Origin: DATGPD01 sp041398565
Lineage (GTDB): Bacteria > Planctomycetota > UBA1135 > UBA2386
Direction of reading: 5' to 3'
Assembly: GCA_041398565.1 (NCBI GenBank)
Contig: JAWKUN010000002.1
Location: forward strand, 744,001 to 808,000
DNA: 64,000 nucleotides
The notes under the pieces were generated by a model that saw only the letters and a program-made list of their open reading frames with translations, was not told the DNA's origin and ran no database searches. A program made the position numbers and the translations under genes. Shown here in pieces: positions 45,848 to 55,226 of the stretch (within the stretch, counting starts at the first letter, position 1; each line of letters starts with the position of its first letter).

Positions 45848-47455
45848 ATGCGCCGCCCGATGTCCGACGAGTCCCTACGCGAGCCGACTCCCGAGCCTGC
45901 CACGCTGTCGACGCTGTTGGCACGCGCGGCCCGGTCGGCTGCGGGCGAGTGCGGAGTGTGGGACGTGCACAGGCACCTGTCGTGGCGTGCGCTGCGCGCG
46001 CAAGCAGCGAACCTCGCGCAGGCCCTGCGTGCCCATGGCGTCGAGCCCGGTGCGCGGGTCGCGTTCTACCTGGAGCCGTCGGTGGAGCAGGCGGTGGTCC
46101 TGTTCGGCACCGCCGGCGCGGGCGCCGTCGCCGTGCCCATCAACCCCAAGCTGCGCGACGGCCAGGTTGCGCACGTCCTGCAGCACAGCGGCGCGCGGGT
46201 GGTGGTGACCAGCCGCGACAAGCTCGCATTCCTCGCCGATCCGGCGGCGGTGTTCGCCGGTTGCACGCGGGTGGTGGCCGGCAGCGGTGGCGCCGACGAT
46301 CTCGCCGCCTGGACGCAGCCGCACCGGGACGCGGCCCGCCTCGCGCGGACCGATGTCGAGCCGACCGCCCCCGCCGTCCTCCTCTACACGTCCGGCTCGA
46401 CGGGCCTGCCCAAGGGGATCGTGCAAGACCACCGCAACCTGGTGGACGGTGCGCGGATCGTCAGTGCCTACCTCGGCCTGGGCAGCGACGACCGCATCCT
46501 CGGGGTCCTGCCGGTCAGCTTCGACTACGGGCTGAACCAGCTCCTCGACGCCGCGTGGCTCGGCTGCGACGTCGGCCTCGTCACGTATTTCACACGCAAC
46601 GACCTCGTCGACGCGGTCGAGCGCCATGCCGCGACCGTGCTCGCCGGCGTGCCGCCGATGTGGGCGGCACTCGGCGACGGCCTGCGCACCGGCAAGGTCG
46701 ATGCGCGTCGTCTGCGCACCCTGCGCGTCGTGACCAACAGCGGCGGTCGCCTGCATCGGCGCGAGATCGCCACCCTGCGGCAGGCGTTGCCGGACGTGCA
46801 GGTCTTCAGCATGTACGGTCTCACCGAGGCGTTCCGCAGCAGCTTCCTGCCACCCGACGAACTCGACCGGCGGCCGGACAGCATCGGCAAGGCGATTCCC
46901 GAGGTGGAGCTGCTGGTGGTCGATCCGACCACGGGTGCGGAGTGCGGCCCCGACGAGGTGGGCGAGCTGGTGCACGCCGGTGCGCTGGTGGCGCAGGGCT
47001 ACTGGCGCGATCCGGCGGCCACGGCGCGTCGCTTCCGGCCGCACCCGCTCGATCCGCGCCGCGGCACCGCGGTGTTCTCCGGCGATCTCGTGCGTCGGGA
47101 TGCCGACGGCTTCCTCTACTTCGTGGCGCGCGCCGACGCGCAGCTCAAGGTCGCGGGGCATCGCGTGGCGCCCGACGAGATCGAGGTCGTGCTGAACGCC
47201 GTACCCGGTGTCGCTCAAGCAGTGGTGGTGGGGCTCGAGGACGAGACGAGGTCCGACACACGCGTGATCGCCTGCGTGCAGGCGGCCGGCGCCGAGGCCG
47301 AACTCGAGGCTCGCGTGCAGGCTGCCTGCAAGCGGGCGTTGCCCGCCTACATGGTGCCGGCCGAGGTGCGCCTGGTCGGGGGCATCCCGACCGGCGCCAA
47401 CGGCAAACCGGACCGCGAGGCGCTGCGCCGGCAGCTCGCCGAGGAGCGCCGCTGA
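45848..47455 (+). CDS. AMP-forming acyl-CoA ligase (exosortase-system-like)
   Basis: 535 residues from ATG 45848 (second in-frame ATG at 45860). Adenylation domain: LLYTSGSTGLPKGIVQDHRN (P-loop), GVLPVSFDYGLNQLLDAAWL, FSMYGLTEAFRSSFLPP, then GDLVRRDADGFLYFVARADA, LKVAGHRVAPDEIE and catalytic Lys in PTGANGKPDR. The SFDYGLNQL segment is typical of the acyl-CoA ligases associated with exosortase/EPS systems. It converts a carboxylate to its CoA ester via an acyl-AMP. The Nudix gene follows with no gap and an MFS gene after it. Substrate not determinable here. Confidence 0.82.
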   Translation: MRRPMSDESLREPTPEPATLSTLLARAARSAAGECGVWDVHRHLSWRALRAQAANLAQALRAHGVEPGARVAFYLEPSVEQAVVLFGTAGAGAVAVPINPKLRDGQVAHVLQHSGARVVVTSRDKLAFLADPAAVFAGCTRVVAGSGGADDLAAWTQPHRDAARLARTDVEPTAPAVLLYTSGSTGLPKGIVQDHRNLVDGARIVSAYLGLGSDDRILGVLPVSFDYGLNQLLDAAWLGCDVGLVTYFTRNDLVDAVERHAATVLAGVPPMWAALGDGLRTGKVDARRLRTLRVVTNSGGRLHRREIATLRQALPDVQVFSMYGLTEAFRSSFLPPDELDRRPDSIGKAIPEVELLVVDPTTGAECGPDEVGELVHAGALVAQGYWRDPAATARRFRPHPLDPRRGTAVFSGDLVRRDADGFLYFVARADAQLKVAGHRVAPDEIEVVLNAVPGVAQAVVVGLEDETRSDTRVIACVQAAGAEAELEARVQAACKRALPAYMVPAEVRLVGGIPTGANGKPDREALRRQLAEERR

Positions 47456-48019
47456 GTGCACCGCCAGCCTCTCTTCGACCTCTTGGCGCGCTATCGCTCC
47501 GCGTTTCCGGCGGAAGCCGCGGTCGTCGACCGCATCAGCGCTCTCATGGCCGCGCACACCGATTGCCTGCTGCGCAGCTGCCGGCCGGGGCACGTCACCG
47601 CGTCGGCGTTCATCGTCGACGCGACCGGCCGTCGTTTCCTTCTCACGCACCACAAGAAGCTGGATCGCTGGTTGCAGCTCGGTGGGCACGTCGACGGCGA
47701 GGCGCACGTCCTGCACGCCGCCCTGCGCGAGGCGCGCGAGGAGTCCGGCATGCATGGCTTCGACGTGGTGCCGGTGGACGGTGTGGCGGGCCTGCCGCTC
47801 GACGTCGACGTGCACACCATTCCGGCGCGCGGCGCCGAACCCGAACACGAGCACCACGACGTGCGCTTCCTGCTGCGCGCGCGACCCGGACAAGAGCCGG
47901 TGTGCAGCGACGAGTCGCACGCCGTGGCTTGGTTCGAGCTGGCGACGATGGAGAGCGTGCTCGACGAGGAGAGCGTGCTGCGACTCGGGCGTAAGGCGAG
48001 GGTCTTGCTGTCGCCGTGA
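47456..48019 (+). CDS. Nudix hydrolase
   Basis: 187 residues, GTG start immediately after the stop of the acyl-CoA ligase gene. Nudix box GGHVDGEAHVLHAALREA followed by REESGM, preceded by FLLTHHKKLDRWLQLGGH. The KLxxWLQxGGHxDG pattern is seen in a broad group of NUDIX hydrolases with HKK(L)xxW, annotated generally as NTP or dinucleotide pyrophosphohydrolases. Specific substrate unknown. It overlaps the following MFS gene by 4 bases (GTGA), so the three genes form one unit. Confidence 0.83.
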   Translation: MHRQPLFDLLARYRSAFPAEAAVVDRISALMAAHTDCLLRSCRPGHVTASAFIVDATGRRFLLTHHKKLDRWLQLGGHVDGEAHVLHAALREAREESGMHGFDVVPVDGVAGLPLDVDVHTIPARGAEPEHEHHDVRFLLRARPGQEPVCSDESHAVAWFELATMESVLDEESVLRLGRKARVLLSP

Positions 48020-49218
48020 GCACCGAGACGACCAGCGCCGTGACGCCGACCCGTCACGAAGATCCGACGGTGTCCGCGTTCGCGCGCTTGACCGGCTTCT
48101 ACGTGGCGTCGTTCGCGGTCCTCGGCGCCTACATGCAGTTCTTTCCGGTGTGGCTCCACGACGTCGGTGGGCTCGGCAAGCGCGAGGTGACCCTCGTCCA
48201 GTCGGGCCAGGTGTGGGCGCGCACCCTGGCCGGACCCCTGTGGGCGCAGCGCGTCGATCGCGAAGGAGGCGCCCACCGCATCCTGATCCTGCTGTCGGGG
48301 CTGAGCATCGTGGCGTTCTTGGCCTTCCGTCTCGGCCACGGCATGGCGTGGTTGACCGTGTGCTGCGTGGCGTTCGGCCTGTGCTACCCGCCGATGCACC
48401 CGATCCTCGATGCGTTCGCCATGCAGACGGCGCACGAGCGGGGGTTCTCGTACCCGCGCGTGCGGGCGTTCGGCTCGGCGTCGTTCCTGGTGGTCATCGT
48501 CGCTGTCGGCGCGATGCTCGAGCACGTTGCATCGCACTGGATCCATCCGTTGCTCACCGTGCTCCTGGTGCTGACGGCGTTCGCCGCGTGGCGTCTGCCA
48601 CGCACGGTGCGTCCGGCCGCCGAGCCCGGCCGGCGGGCACCGCTGGGCGCTCTCCTGCGCCAACCGCGGTTCCTGCTGTTCCTCGGCGCCGCCGGACTCG
48701 TCCAAGGCAGCCACGGCACCTTCTACGCGCTGTCGACGCTGCACTGGCGCGCGCACGGGATCGGCGAGGGTCTCGCCGGGCTCGTGTGGGCCGAGGGCGT
48801 CGTGGCCGAGATCGTGCTGTTCTTCGCGGCACGCGCCTTCTTCGAGCGCCTACGGCCGACGACGTTGATCTTGCTGGGCGCCGCCGGCGCCGCGGTACGT
48901 TGGTGTGCGCTCGGCGTCACCACCGAGCTGGGACCGTTGCTGGCGGTGAACTGGTTGCACGCGCTGTCGTTCGGCTGCACCTACCTCGGCTCGCTGCGCT
49001 ACGTGCGCGTCCGCGTCGACGCGGCGCACCAGGCGACCGCACAGGGCCTGGTCGGCGCGGCCACGTCCGGCGTCGGCATGGTCGTCGGCATGCTCATCGG
49101 TGGGGCGGTGTACGAGACCGCCGGCGGCGGCGCGTTCCTCTGGATGGCGGGCATGGCCGCGTGCGGCGGGGCGGGTGCGTTCGTCTTGCGCCGTCGGCGC
49201 GGGGCACCGGGCGCGTAG
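48016..49218 (+). CDS. MFS transporter, PPP/MFS_1-like family
   Basis: 400 residues with about 12 transmembrane helices. The N-terminal segment FYVASFAVLGAYMQFFPVWL and VTLVQSGQVWARTLAGPLWA match the MFS_1-like/3-phenylpropionate transporter (HcaT/YcaD-like) group, as do RAFGSASFLVVIV and LHALSFGCTYLGSLRYV. The GTG start overlaps the Nudix stop by 4 bases. The substrate is unknown. Its stop directly abuts the xerC stop on the other strand, with no intergenic base. Confidence 0.8.
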   Translation: MSTETTSAVTPTRHEDPTVSAFARLTGFYVASFAVLGAYMQFFPVWLHDVGGLGKREVTLVQSGQVWARTLAGPLWAQRVDREGGAHRILILLSGLSIVAFLAFRLGHGMAWLTVCCVAFGLCYPPMHPILDAFAMQTAHERGFSYPRVRAFGSASFLVVIVAVGAMLEHVASHWIHPLLTVLLVLTAFAAWRLPRTVRPAAEPGRRAPLGALLRQPRFLLFLGAAGLVQGSHGTFYALSTLHWRAHGIGEGLAGLVWAEGVVAEIVLFFAARAFFERLRPTTLILLGAAGAAVRWCALGVTTELGPLLAVNWLHALSFGCTYLGSLRYVRVRVDAAHQATAQGLVGAATSGVGMVVGMLIGGAVYETAGGGAFLWMAGMAACGGAGAFVLRRRRGAPGA

Positions 49219-50124
49219 TCAGACCGTATCGTCGCGCGGCCTCGCCGACTCGGGTCGACGGCTGGGGTCGGCGGGCCCGCGTCTCTGCCCGTGCGGGTGA
49301 GCCGCGTCGTACACCTCGCGCAGGCGGCTCATCGAGACGTGGGTGTACACCTGCGTCGTCGCCAAGCGCTCGTGGCCCAGCATCTCCTGCACGGTGCGCA
49401 GGTCGGCACCGCGGTCGAGCAGGTGGGTGGCGAAGGAATGGCGCAAGCCGTGCGGTGACAGCGCCACCGGCAAGCCGGCGCGTCGGGCGGTGCGGCGAAC
49501 CACCTCGAAGAGCCAACGCGCGCTCAGCGGTCGGCCGCGCTGGTTGACGAACAGTACCGACGTGGCCGTGCCGTGCTGGCGCAGCATGCGCGTCCGCCAC
49601 GGTAGGTAGGCGTCGAGGGCTGCGAGCGCCGGTTGGCCGAGCAGAGCGATGCGCTCCTTGCGACCCTTGCCCAGCACACGCACGACGCCCTCCTCGCGAT
49701 CGACTTGCCGCAACGACATCGTCGCCGCCTCGGACACGCGGCAGCCGGTCGAGTAGAGGACCTCGAGGATGGCGCGGTCGCGGTAGCCGGCGAAGTCGTC
49801 GTCGAACGGAGCCGCGAGCAGCAGGTCGACTTGCGGCACGGTGAGGAACTTCGGCAGACGCGCGGGCAGCTTGGGGCCGCGCACCAGCCGTGCGGGATCC
49901 TGGCGCAGCACCCCACGCTCGCGCAGGAAGCGGAAGAACGTGCGCAGGCTCGACAGCTTGCGCTGCACGCTGCTCGCCTTCATGCCGTCGCGATGCAGGC
50001 TGGCGATGTAGCGGCGCAGCGCCAGGCGGTCGGGGGCGCCCCCCGCCCCCAGCCAGGCCACGAAGGCGCGAAGGTCGGTGCCGTAGGCGCGCACCGTGTG
50101 CGGCGACATGCCGCGGCCTTGCAC
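49219..50124 (-). CDS. xerC: Tyrosine recombinase XerC
   Basis: Resolves chromosome dimers at dif together with XerD. 301 residues as called. Core-binding part (SPHTVRAYGTDLRAFVAWLG, SVQRKLSSLRTFFRFLRERG), then the catalytic domain with Arg in STGCRVSEA, Lys in LGKGRKER, HGLRHSFATHLL (His and Arg), LGHERLATTQVYTHV (His and nucleophile Tyr). All six catalytic residues are present. The GTG at 50122-50124 lies after the position where the family's first helix should begin (SFLAHLVQGRG). That frame stays open upstream but has no ATG, GTG or TTG before its stop near 50343; a CTG at 50158-50160 would restore the helix. The 299-base stretch up to the aminotransferase gene holds nothing else recognisable. 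Confidence 0.86.
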   Translation of the reverse strand: MQGRGMSPHTVRAYGTDLRAFVAWLGAGGAPDRLALRRYIASLHRDGMKASSVQRKLSSLRTFFRFLRERGVLRQDPARLVRGPKLPARLPKFLTVPQVDLLLAAPFDDDFAGYRDRAILEVLYSTGCRVSEAATMSLRQVDREEGVVRVLGKGRKERIALLGQPALAALDAYLPWRTRMLRQHGTATSVLFVNQRGRPLSARWLFEVVRRTARRAGLPVALSPHGLRHSFATHLLDRGADLRTVQEMLGHERLATTQVYTHVSMSRLREVYDAAHPHGQRRGPADPSRRPESARPRDDTV

Positions 50125-50423
50125 CAGGTGGGCGAGGAACGAATCGAGCGCGCCGGCCAGGTCGGCGATGCCGGGGGAGCTGCCGTCCCGCGGTGGGGGC
50201 GAGGGTGGCGGCGCGTCGGGTGCGGCTACCCGGCTGCGGCGCCCCCGAGCGGTCGCATCGTGCGCGGGTCGGGCAGTCGTTTCGTCGGTGGGACCGATCG
50301 TGTTCGCGTTCTCCGGTGCGGGACGGGTGACGGCGGTGGCTCATTGTGCCGCGGCCTCGCCGTCGGCCACCTCCAAATCGGCCGCGCGGGTCGCAGCCGG
50401 CTCCGGTCCCGACCGCCCGCGGC

Positions 50424-51500
50424 TCAGCCGGCGAGCGCGGCGAGCAACGCGCGCAGGCGCGTCACATCGTGGTCGCCCATGTGGCCGATGCGGAAGGTCT
50501 GGTCCTTCAGCTTGCCGTAGCCGTTGCTCAGGGTGAACCCAGCGGCCTTGGCTTTGGCGATGAGCTCGGTCACCACGCGCCCGGACGCGTTGACGGTCGA
50601 CACCGTCGGCGAGCGGAAGCCGTCGGCGACGAAGTAGGAGAAGTCGTGCGCCGCGCACCAGGCGGCGGTCTCGGTCTGCATGGCGGCGTGACGTTGCCAG
50701 CGCGCGTCGAGGGTCTCGAGCTCGATCCGGTCGAGCTGCCGGCTCAGCGCGAACACGAGCGGCACGCAGGGGGTCGCCAGCGTCTCTCCCTTGGCCAGGC
50801 TGTCGGCGGCGCGCGGGAAGTCGAAGAGGAAGCCGCGGCCCGGCACGGTCTTGGCCTTGGCCATGGCACGCTCGGAGACGGCGAAGACGCACAGGCCTGG
50901 CGGCAGGGCCAGTGCCTTCTGTGTGCCTGCAAACGCGCAGTCGACTCCCCAGGCGTCGAACTCGAGCTTGGTGCCGGCGAGGCTGGTCACGGCGTCGACC
51001 AGGACCAGGGCGTCGGGCTGCTCCTCGTGCACGACCTGCGCCAACTCGCGGAGCGGGCTCAGCGCCCCCGTCGAGGTCTCGCTGTGGGTGATGCAGACCG
51101 CCTCGAAGGGTTGCGTACCGCGCAGTTCGGCGCGCAACTTCTCCGGCGTCACCACCTCGCCCCAGGCGACGGCGAGCGTCTGCGGCTGGCGCCCGCACGC
51201 CTCGCTGATCTTGGCCCAGCGCTCGCTGAACGCGCCGTTGGTGAGGTGCAGGACCCGAGCGCCGACGAGGTTGCGGATTGCCGCTTCCATGAGCGCGGTG
51301 GCCGGCGCGTTCTCGAACAGGGCATGCGCCTGCGTGCGGAACAGGCGCTGCAGCTTGGGCAGCAGGCCCTGCACGGTCGCCTTGAAGCCCTGGCTGCGGT
51401 GGCCGACCAGCGGCATCGCCATGAGGGCGCGGAGTTCGGGGTCGACTTCGACCGGGCCAGGGATGAACAGGATCGGGTGCGGCGTGTCGGGCGTGGACAT
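50424..51500 (-). CDS. Class V aminotransferase (serine/alanine-glyoxylate or phosphoserine type)
   Basis: 358 residues, fold-type I PLP enzyme. The N-terminus LFIPGPVEVDPELRALM with GHRSQGFKATVQGL is typical of the SPT/AGT/SerC-like class V group. ITHSETSTG, LVLVDAVTSLAGTKLEFDAW (Asp pairing with PLP nitrogen) and AGTQKALALPPGL (Schiff-base Lys) are intact. Related proteins act as phosphoserine, serine-glyoxylate or alanine-glyoxylate aminotransferases. Because serB and serA lie 3-6 kb away and no other serC is visible, phosphoserine aminotransferase is a reasonable inference. Divergent from the gene at 51783. Confidence 0.85.
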   Translation of the reverse strand: MSTPDTPHPILFIPGPVEVDPELRALMAMPLVGHRSQGFKATVQGLLPKLQRLFRTQAHALFENAPATALMEAAIRNLVGARVLHLTNGAFSERWAKISEACGRQPQTLAVAWGEVVTPEKLRAELRGTQPFEAVCITHSETSTGALSPLRELAQVVHEEQPDALVLVDAVTSLAGTKLEFDAWGVDCAFAGTQKALALPPGLCVFAVSERAMAKAKTVPGRGFLFDFPRAADSLAKGETLATPCVPLVFALSRQLDRIELETLDARWQRHAAMQTETAAWCAAHDFSYFVADGFRSPTVSTVNASGRVVTELIAKAKAAGFTLSNGYGKLKDQTFRIGHMGDHDVTRLRALLAALAG

Positions 51501-51589
51501 CGGGAGCGGCGTGGTCGGACCGTGGTGGTGCGCGGAGCGCGGCCTGCGGACAGGAGGTTATCGGCATCGGCGGCCGCGCGAGCGCAGAA

Positions 51590-51732
51590 CTGCGGCGTGC
51601 CGGTGTCGCCGAGCGCGCACCGTCACGGCACCGCGAGCGTCCCTGGAAGCCCCGAACAACGTCATCGCCGGCGGCCTCTTCTGGCGAGCGAAGCGAGACC
51701 CGCAGGTTGCCCGGCCGACGGCTGCGATGAGC
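51590..51732 (+). repeat. Dispersed structured repeat, unit F (degenerate)
   Basis: Related to units A-D over the segment starting CCCTGGAAGCCCCGA (51641) to GGCTGCGATGAGC. The closing stem 51667-51676 with 51713-51722 has 9 of 10 pairs; the inner hairpins are decayed. It lies between the divergent aminotransferase gene and the next plus-strand gene. Confidence 0.65.
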
Positions 51733-51782
51733 TCCAACTCCTGCTGCGGATGCGTACAATCCGCGGGTCTCGAGATCGGACC

Positions 51783-53009
51783 ATGCTCACACGCTTCGCT
51801 TCCGTCCTCTTCGTCCTCGGCTCGGTTTCGGCGGTGGCTCAGGGTCGCACCTGGGTGATCGACGAGGCCAACGGCCCCGGCACCGACTTCCTCGACCTGC
51901 CGCCGGCCGAGGCCGCGGCCGCCGACGGCGACGTGTTCGCCATCCGCGCCGGAAGCTACCACGGCTTCGCGACGACCAAGGCGCTGACCCTGATCGGCAC
52001 CCCGGGGCTCACCAAGGTGATCACGCCGATGATCGGCTTGCCCGTGTTCGAAGTGACCAACGTTCCGGCGGGCCGGACCTTCGCGGCACGGGACGTCGTC
52101 ATCCAGACGCTCGGGATGACCACGCACGTCGTCTTCCGCAACTGCGTCGGCCCGATCGTCCTGCAGGGGATCGAGGACGAGAACTCCTATTTCGCCGTGT
52201 CGTTGGACTTCTACTCCTGCGGCGCCGTCTGTCTGAGCGCGTGCGGACAGAACCAGTCGACCTTCGATGCGGGCATCGGCGTGATCGCGTCGGCCAGCGA
52301 CGTGACCATCCAGGGTTGTCGGCTGCGTGGGCAGTACGCGGCGTTGGATCCGCGCGGCCTCAACCTGTACGCGGCACCTGCCGTGCGCGCGAGCAGCGGC
52401 AGCCGGGTGTTCCTGGCAGACAGCCAACTCGCGGGCGGCGCGGGCGCTCACGAGTGGCCGTTCATCGGCACGTACCGCACCAGCGCGGCCGGCCTCGATC
52501 TGCAGGCGAGCAGCGCTCGGATCGGACTCGGCTGCGACATCGCCGCCGGCTCGGGTGCGACGCCGACGTTGCCCGTGCCGGCGATCGGGGGGACCGGCAG
52601 CATCGACCTCGATCCGAGCGTGCCACTGGCGCCGTTCGGCAGCGCGCCGCCGATCGCACCGACGGTGACGGTGACCACGCGCGTGGTGTCGGCGCTGACG
52701 GCCAGCGGCGGGACTCTGGGCGGCCAGGTGCAGCTCGACCTGCGGTCGGCGCCGACGCGCCCGTTCGTGCTGGCGGTGGGTCAACTCGAGGCCGCGGTGC
52801 CGACTCCGTTCGGCAGCCTGTTCCTGGCCCCGGCGACCATGGTCGTACTCGGTGGCGGACTGCAGACGACGCAGGGGGTCGTCACCTTCGTCCTATCCGT
52901 GCCATCCAACCCGACCTTGTCCGGCCTGCACCTCGCCTGGCAGGCGGCCACCGAGGATCCTCTCGGACGCGTCGACCTCGCCAACCCGGCGGCGGTCCTG
53001 CTGCGCTAG
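51783..53009 (+). CDS. Secreted protein with parallel-beta-like body and shared C-terminal domain
   Basis: 408 residues; signal peptide MLTRFASVLFVLGSVSAVAQ. Residues about 20-250 have repeated short strands (WVIDEANGPGTDFLDLPPAE, GDVFAIRAGSYHGF, VVFRNCVGPIVLQGI, DVTIQGCRLRG) reminiscent of right-handed beta-helix surface proteins. The last about 120 residues form the same type of domain as in the proteins at 43147 and 61733, ending LHLAWQAATEDPLGRVDLAN and LLR. No enzyme motif is seen. Probably extracellular. The ATG at 51783 immediately precedes the signal peptide. Confidence 0.65.
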   Translation: MLTRFASVLFVLGSVSAVAQGRTWVIDEANGPGTDFLDLPPAEAAAADGDVFAIRAGSYHGFATTKALTLIGTPGLTKVITPMIGLPVFEVTNVPAGRTFAARDVVIQTLGMTTHVVFRNCVGPIVLQGIEDENSYFAVSLDFYSCGAVCLSACGQNQSTFDAGIGVIASASDVTIQGCRLRGQYAALDPRGLNLYAAPAVRASSGSRVFLADSQLAGGAGAHEWPFIGTYRTSAAGLDLQASSARIGLGCDIAAGSGATPTLPVPAIGGTGSIDLDPSVPLAPFGSAPPIAPTVTVTTRVVSALTASGGTLGGQVQLDLRSAPTRPFVLAVGQLEAAVPTPFGSLFLAPATMVVLGGGLQTTQGVVTFVLSVPSNPTLSGLHLAWQAATEDPLGRVDLANPAAVLLR

Positions 53010-53059
53010 ATTCCGCCTCGGTTGGCGAGCCATCGGGCCCGCCGCCGCGGTGAACCGAC

Positions 53060-54520
53060 GTGCGGATGAACGAAGCCAGATTGCGGGACGCGGGGCCAGG
53101 CATGCTCGCCTGGCTCCTCGGCGCTGTGTCGCTGGCCGTCTACCTGGTGTTGCGCCAACGTTCCTTCTACGGCGCTGACGGCTTCTTCCTCGAGCACAGC
53201 CTGCGTGCCGACAGCTTCACGAACACCAGCCACGAGGCGTTTCTGCCGTTGCTGCACGCCTTTGCTGCAGCGGTGGCGTGGACGGGGATCCCCGCGCACG
53301 CGGTGCTCACGTCGCTGTCGGCGCTGGGGACTGCGATGGGGGTCATCCTCACGCTGCGTACCGTCCACCTCGTGGTGGGGGACCGGGCGCGTGCCACGGC
53401 CGCTGCCGCGCTCGTGGCGGCGACCCCGGCCGTGCTCTTCTTCGCCACGGCCGTCGAGTACCACGGCTGCTTCTTCGCCTTCGCCCAGCTCGCCCTGCTC
53501 GCCGCGGCGGCCTTCGCCAAGCGACCGTCGCGGGCGCGGGCAGTGGCACTCGGCCTGGCCATGGCGGTCGCGACCTCCGTCCACACCTCGGGGTGGTTCC
53601 TGCCTCTCGTCCTGGTGCCGTTCGTCGCGGCTCAGGTCGGGCGCGGCGGGGTGGCGTCGGCCGCGGCGGCGCTGCGTGCCAGCCGGCGCGGCTGTGTCGT
53701 CGCTCTCGCCGTCTTCGTCCTTGCCGAACTGACCGTCACCTGGGGGGCACGCCGCGCCGGCATCGGGGTGCCGCCGCCGTTCGGGATCGACTACGTGTGG
53801 AGCCACCTCGGCAGCGTCGCGGTTCCTCGCCTGCTGCAGGTGCCGCGAACTCTGCTGTTCGAGTGGGTCCTGCCCTTCGCGCCGTTGTCGCTGGTCGCAC
53901 TGTTGCTCGTGAGGTCGACGACGGCCGCGACGACGGCGCGCGCCGCCCTGCTCGGGGTCGTGCTCTACTGCGTGCCGGCGGCGGAGATCCTGGCGGGGGA
54001 GATCTGGGAGCGCGGCGCCTACCTCCTGCCCTGCGTCGGGCCCGTGGCGGTCGCGGCCGCGCAGGCGCTGCGCGCGCGCACCCTGCTCCTGCTCGCCTTG
54101 TTCGGGGGCGCGTTCGGCGTGGCCCAGGTGGTGTTTCAGGAGCGCCTCACCGACGAGTACGCCACCGTGGCCGCGTGGGCGTGCGACGCGGCTGCCGGGG
54201 CCAGGCCGGTGCTGCTGGTCGCCGAGCCGGTCGACTGGGGTGCCGCGGTGGTGCACGCCGGCAGGCTCGACCACGTCCAGCTCGAGTCCTGGAAGGTGCG
54301 TGCGGGCGTGAGCGGCGACGCCGAGATCGGCGAAGCGATCCGAGCTTGGCTGCGTGCGGAGTCCGGGTTGCAGCACGCCCCGTTGGTGAGCGCCCGCGCC
54401 CTGGCGGCGCTCGCCCGCAGCGCTGACGGGCGCAAGTTGGCGCACGCCCTACGTTCTGCCGGGCACCTCGAACCGGTGGCCGCGGCCGGGATCGAAGGCT
54501 TTCGACTCCGTCCCTGGTGA
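53060..54520 (+). CDS. Polytopic membrane protein, glycosyltransferase-like (GT39/PMT-type topology)
   Basis: 486 residues from GTG 53060 (ATG at 53066 is possible). About 8-10 transmembrane helices: LAWLLGAVSLAVYLVL, VLTSLSALGTAMGVILTL, ALVAATPAVLFFA, FAFAQLALLAAAAFA, LAMAVATSVHTSGWFLPLVL and later ones, followed by a soluble C-terminal part of about 130 residues (GARPVLLVAEPVDWGAAVVH). An early extracytoplasmic loop contains GADGFFLEHSL. The layout resembles membrane glycosyltransferases or related dolichyl-phosphate-sugar enzymes, but I see no diagnostic motif. Function unassigned. Confidence 0.55.
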   Translation: MRMNEARLRDAGPGMLAWLLGAVSLAVYLVLRQRSFYGADGFFLEHSLRADSFTNTSHEAFLPLLHAFAAAVAWTGIPAHAVLTSLSALGTAMGVILTLRTVHLVVGDRARATAAAALVAATPAVLFFATAVEYHGCFFAFAQLALLAAAAFAKRPSRARAVALGLAMAVATSVHTSGWFLPLVLVPFVAAQVGRGGVASAAAALRASRRGCVVALAVFVLAELTVTWGARRAGIGVPPPFGIDYVWSHLGSVAVPRLLQVPRTLLFEWVLPFAPLSLVALLLVRSTTAATTARAALLGVVLYCVPAAEILAGEIWERGAYLLPCVGPVAVAAAQALRARTLLLLALFGGAFGVAQVVFQERLTDEYATVAAWACDAAAGARPVLLVAEPVDWGAAVVHAGRLDHVQLESWKVRAGVSGDAEIGEAIRAWLRAESGLQHAPLVSARALAALARSADGRKLAHALRSAGHLEPVAAAGIEGFRLRPW

Positions 54521-54539
54521 TCACCGACCGGCGCCGTAC

Positions 54540-55226
54540 CTACCCGGGTTCGCGCCCGCGCTCGCCGTGCGCCTGCAAGACCGCCAGGACCGCGCGCAGG
54601 TCTTCGTCGGCGACGAAGGCGTCGGCACCGGCCTCGACAGACGGTCGGCGTACCACGCCGCCGAAGCCGACGAACAGATCGACGGCACCACGCGTCTCGA
54701 GATCGGTCGAGCCGTCGCCGACGAACGCGGAAGGGCGCAGGCGAGCCGGCAACGCCGCCATCAACTCGCGCTTGCCGCCGGCGCGGGCCAGAGGCGAGTC
54801 GTGGTCGAAACCGCGGTAGCTGCCGCCGCCGTCGAAATCCAGATCGACGGCGTGCACGTGCGCGTCGTCGACCCCGAGCGCACGCGCCAACACCAGCACG
54901 GCTGGGCGCAGACCGCCCGACACGATGCCGACCATCGCGCCTGCTGCGCGCAGCGCTGCCACCACCGATCGCGCACCTGGCACCATGGTCGCGACGTAGT
55001 CGGTCCCCAGCGCCTGCACCTCGGCGTGTGTCGGCGCGATGAGGCGCAGGCGCTCGCCGTAGATGTCCTGCAGTGCCACCGTGCCGTCCATCGCGGCGTT
55101 CGTCAGCGCGGCGATCCGTTCGTGCAGGTCTGCGCGCCGGCGCGCCAGTTCGTCGATGCCTTCGAGCCGCGACAGAGTCGAGTCGCAGTCGAACCACACC
55201 GAAGCGAACGGCGGTGTCTGCTTCAT
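54540..55226 (-). CDS. serB: Phosphoserine phosphatase (HAD family)
   Basis: Last step of serine synthesis: phosphoserine to serine. 228 residues, HAD fold. Motif I is WFDCDSTLSRLEGIDELA (DxDST with the two catalytic Asp), motif II SGG in GIVSGGLRPAVLVLA, motif III Lys in GGKRELMAAL, and motif IV FVGDGSTDLETRGAVDLFVG. The cap region matches SerB of the long-helix type. The ATG overlaps the serA stop by 4 bases, so the two are translationally coupled. Substrate assignment is supported by this serA neighbour. Confidence 0.88.
   Translation of the reverse strand: MKQTPPFASVWFDCDSTLSRLEGIDELARRRADLHERIAALTNAAMDGTVALQDIYGERLRLIAPTHAEVQALGTDYVATMVPGARSVVAALRAAGAMVGIVSGGLRPAVLVLARALGVDDAHVHAVDLDFDGGGSYRGFDHDSPLARAGGKRELMAALPARLRPSAFVGDGSTDLETRGAVDLFVGFGGVVRRPSVEAGADAFVADEDLRAVLAVLQAHGERGREPG

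Noticed and set aside
49219..50124. Tyrosine recombinase as an integrase of a mobile element
   Set aside because: Its length, motifs and lack of phage or transfer genes, together with no attachment-site repeats seen around it or the tRNA-Glu gene, fit housekeeping XerC.
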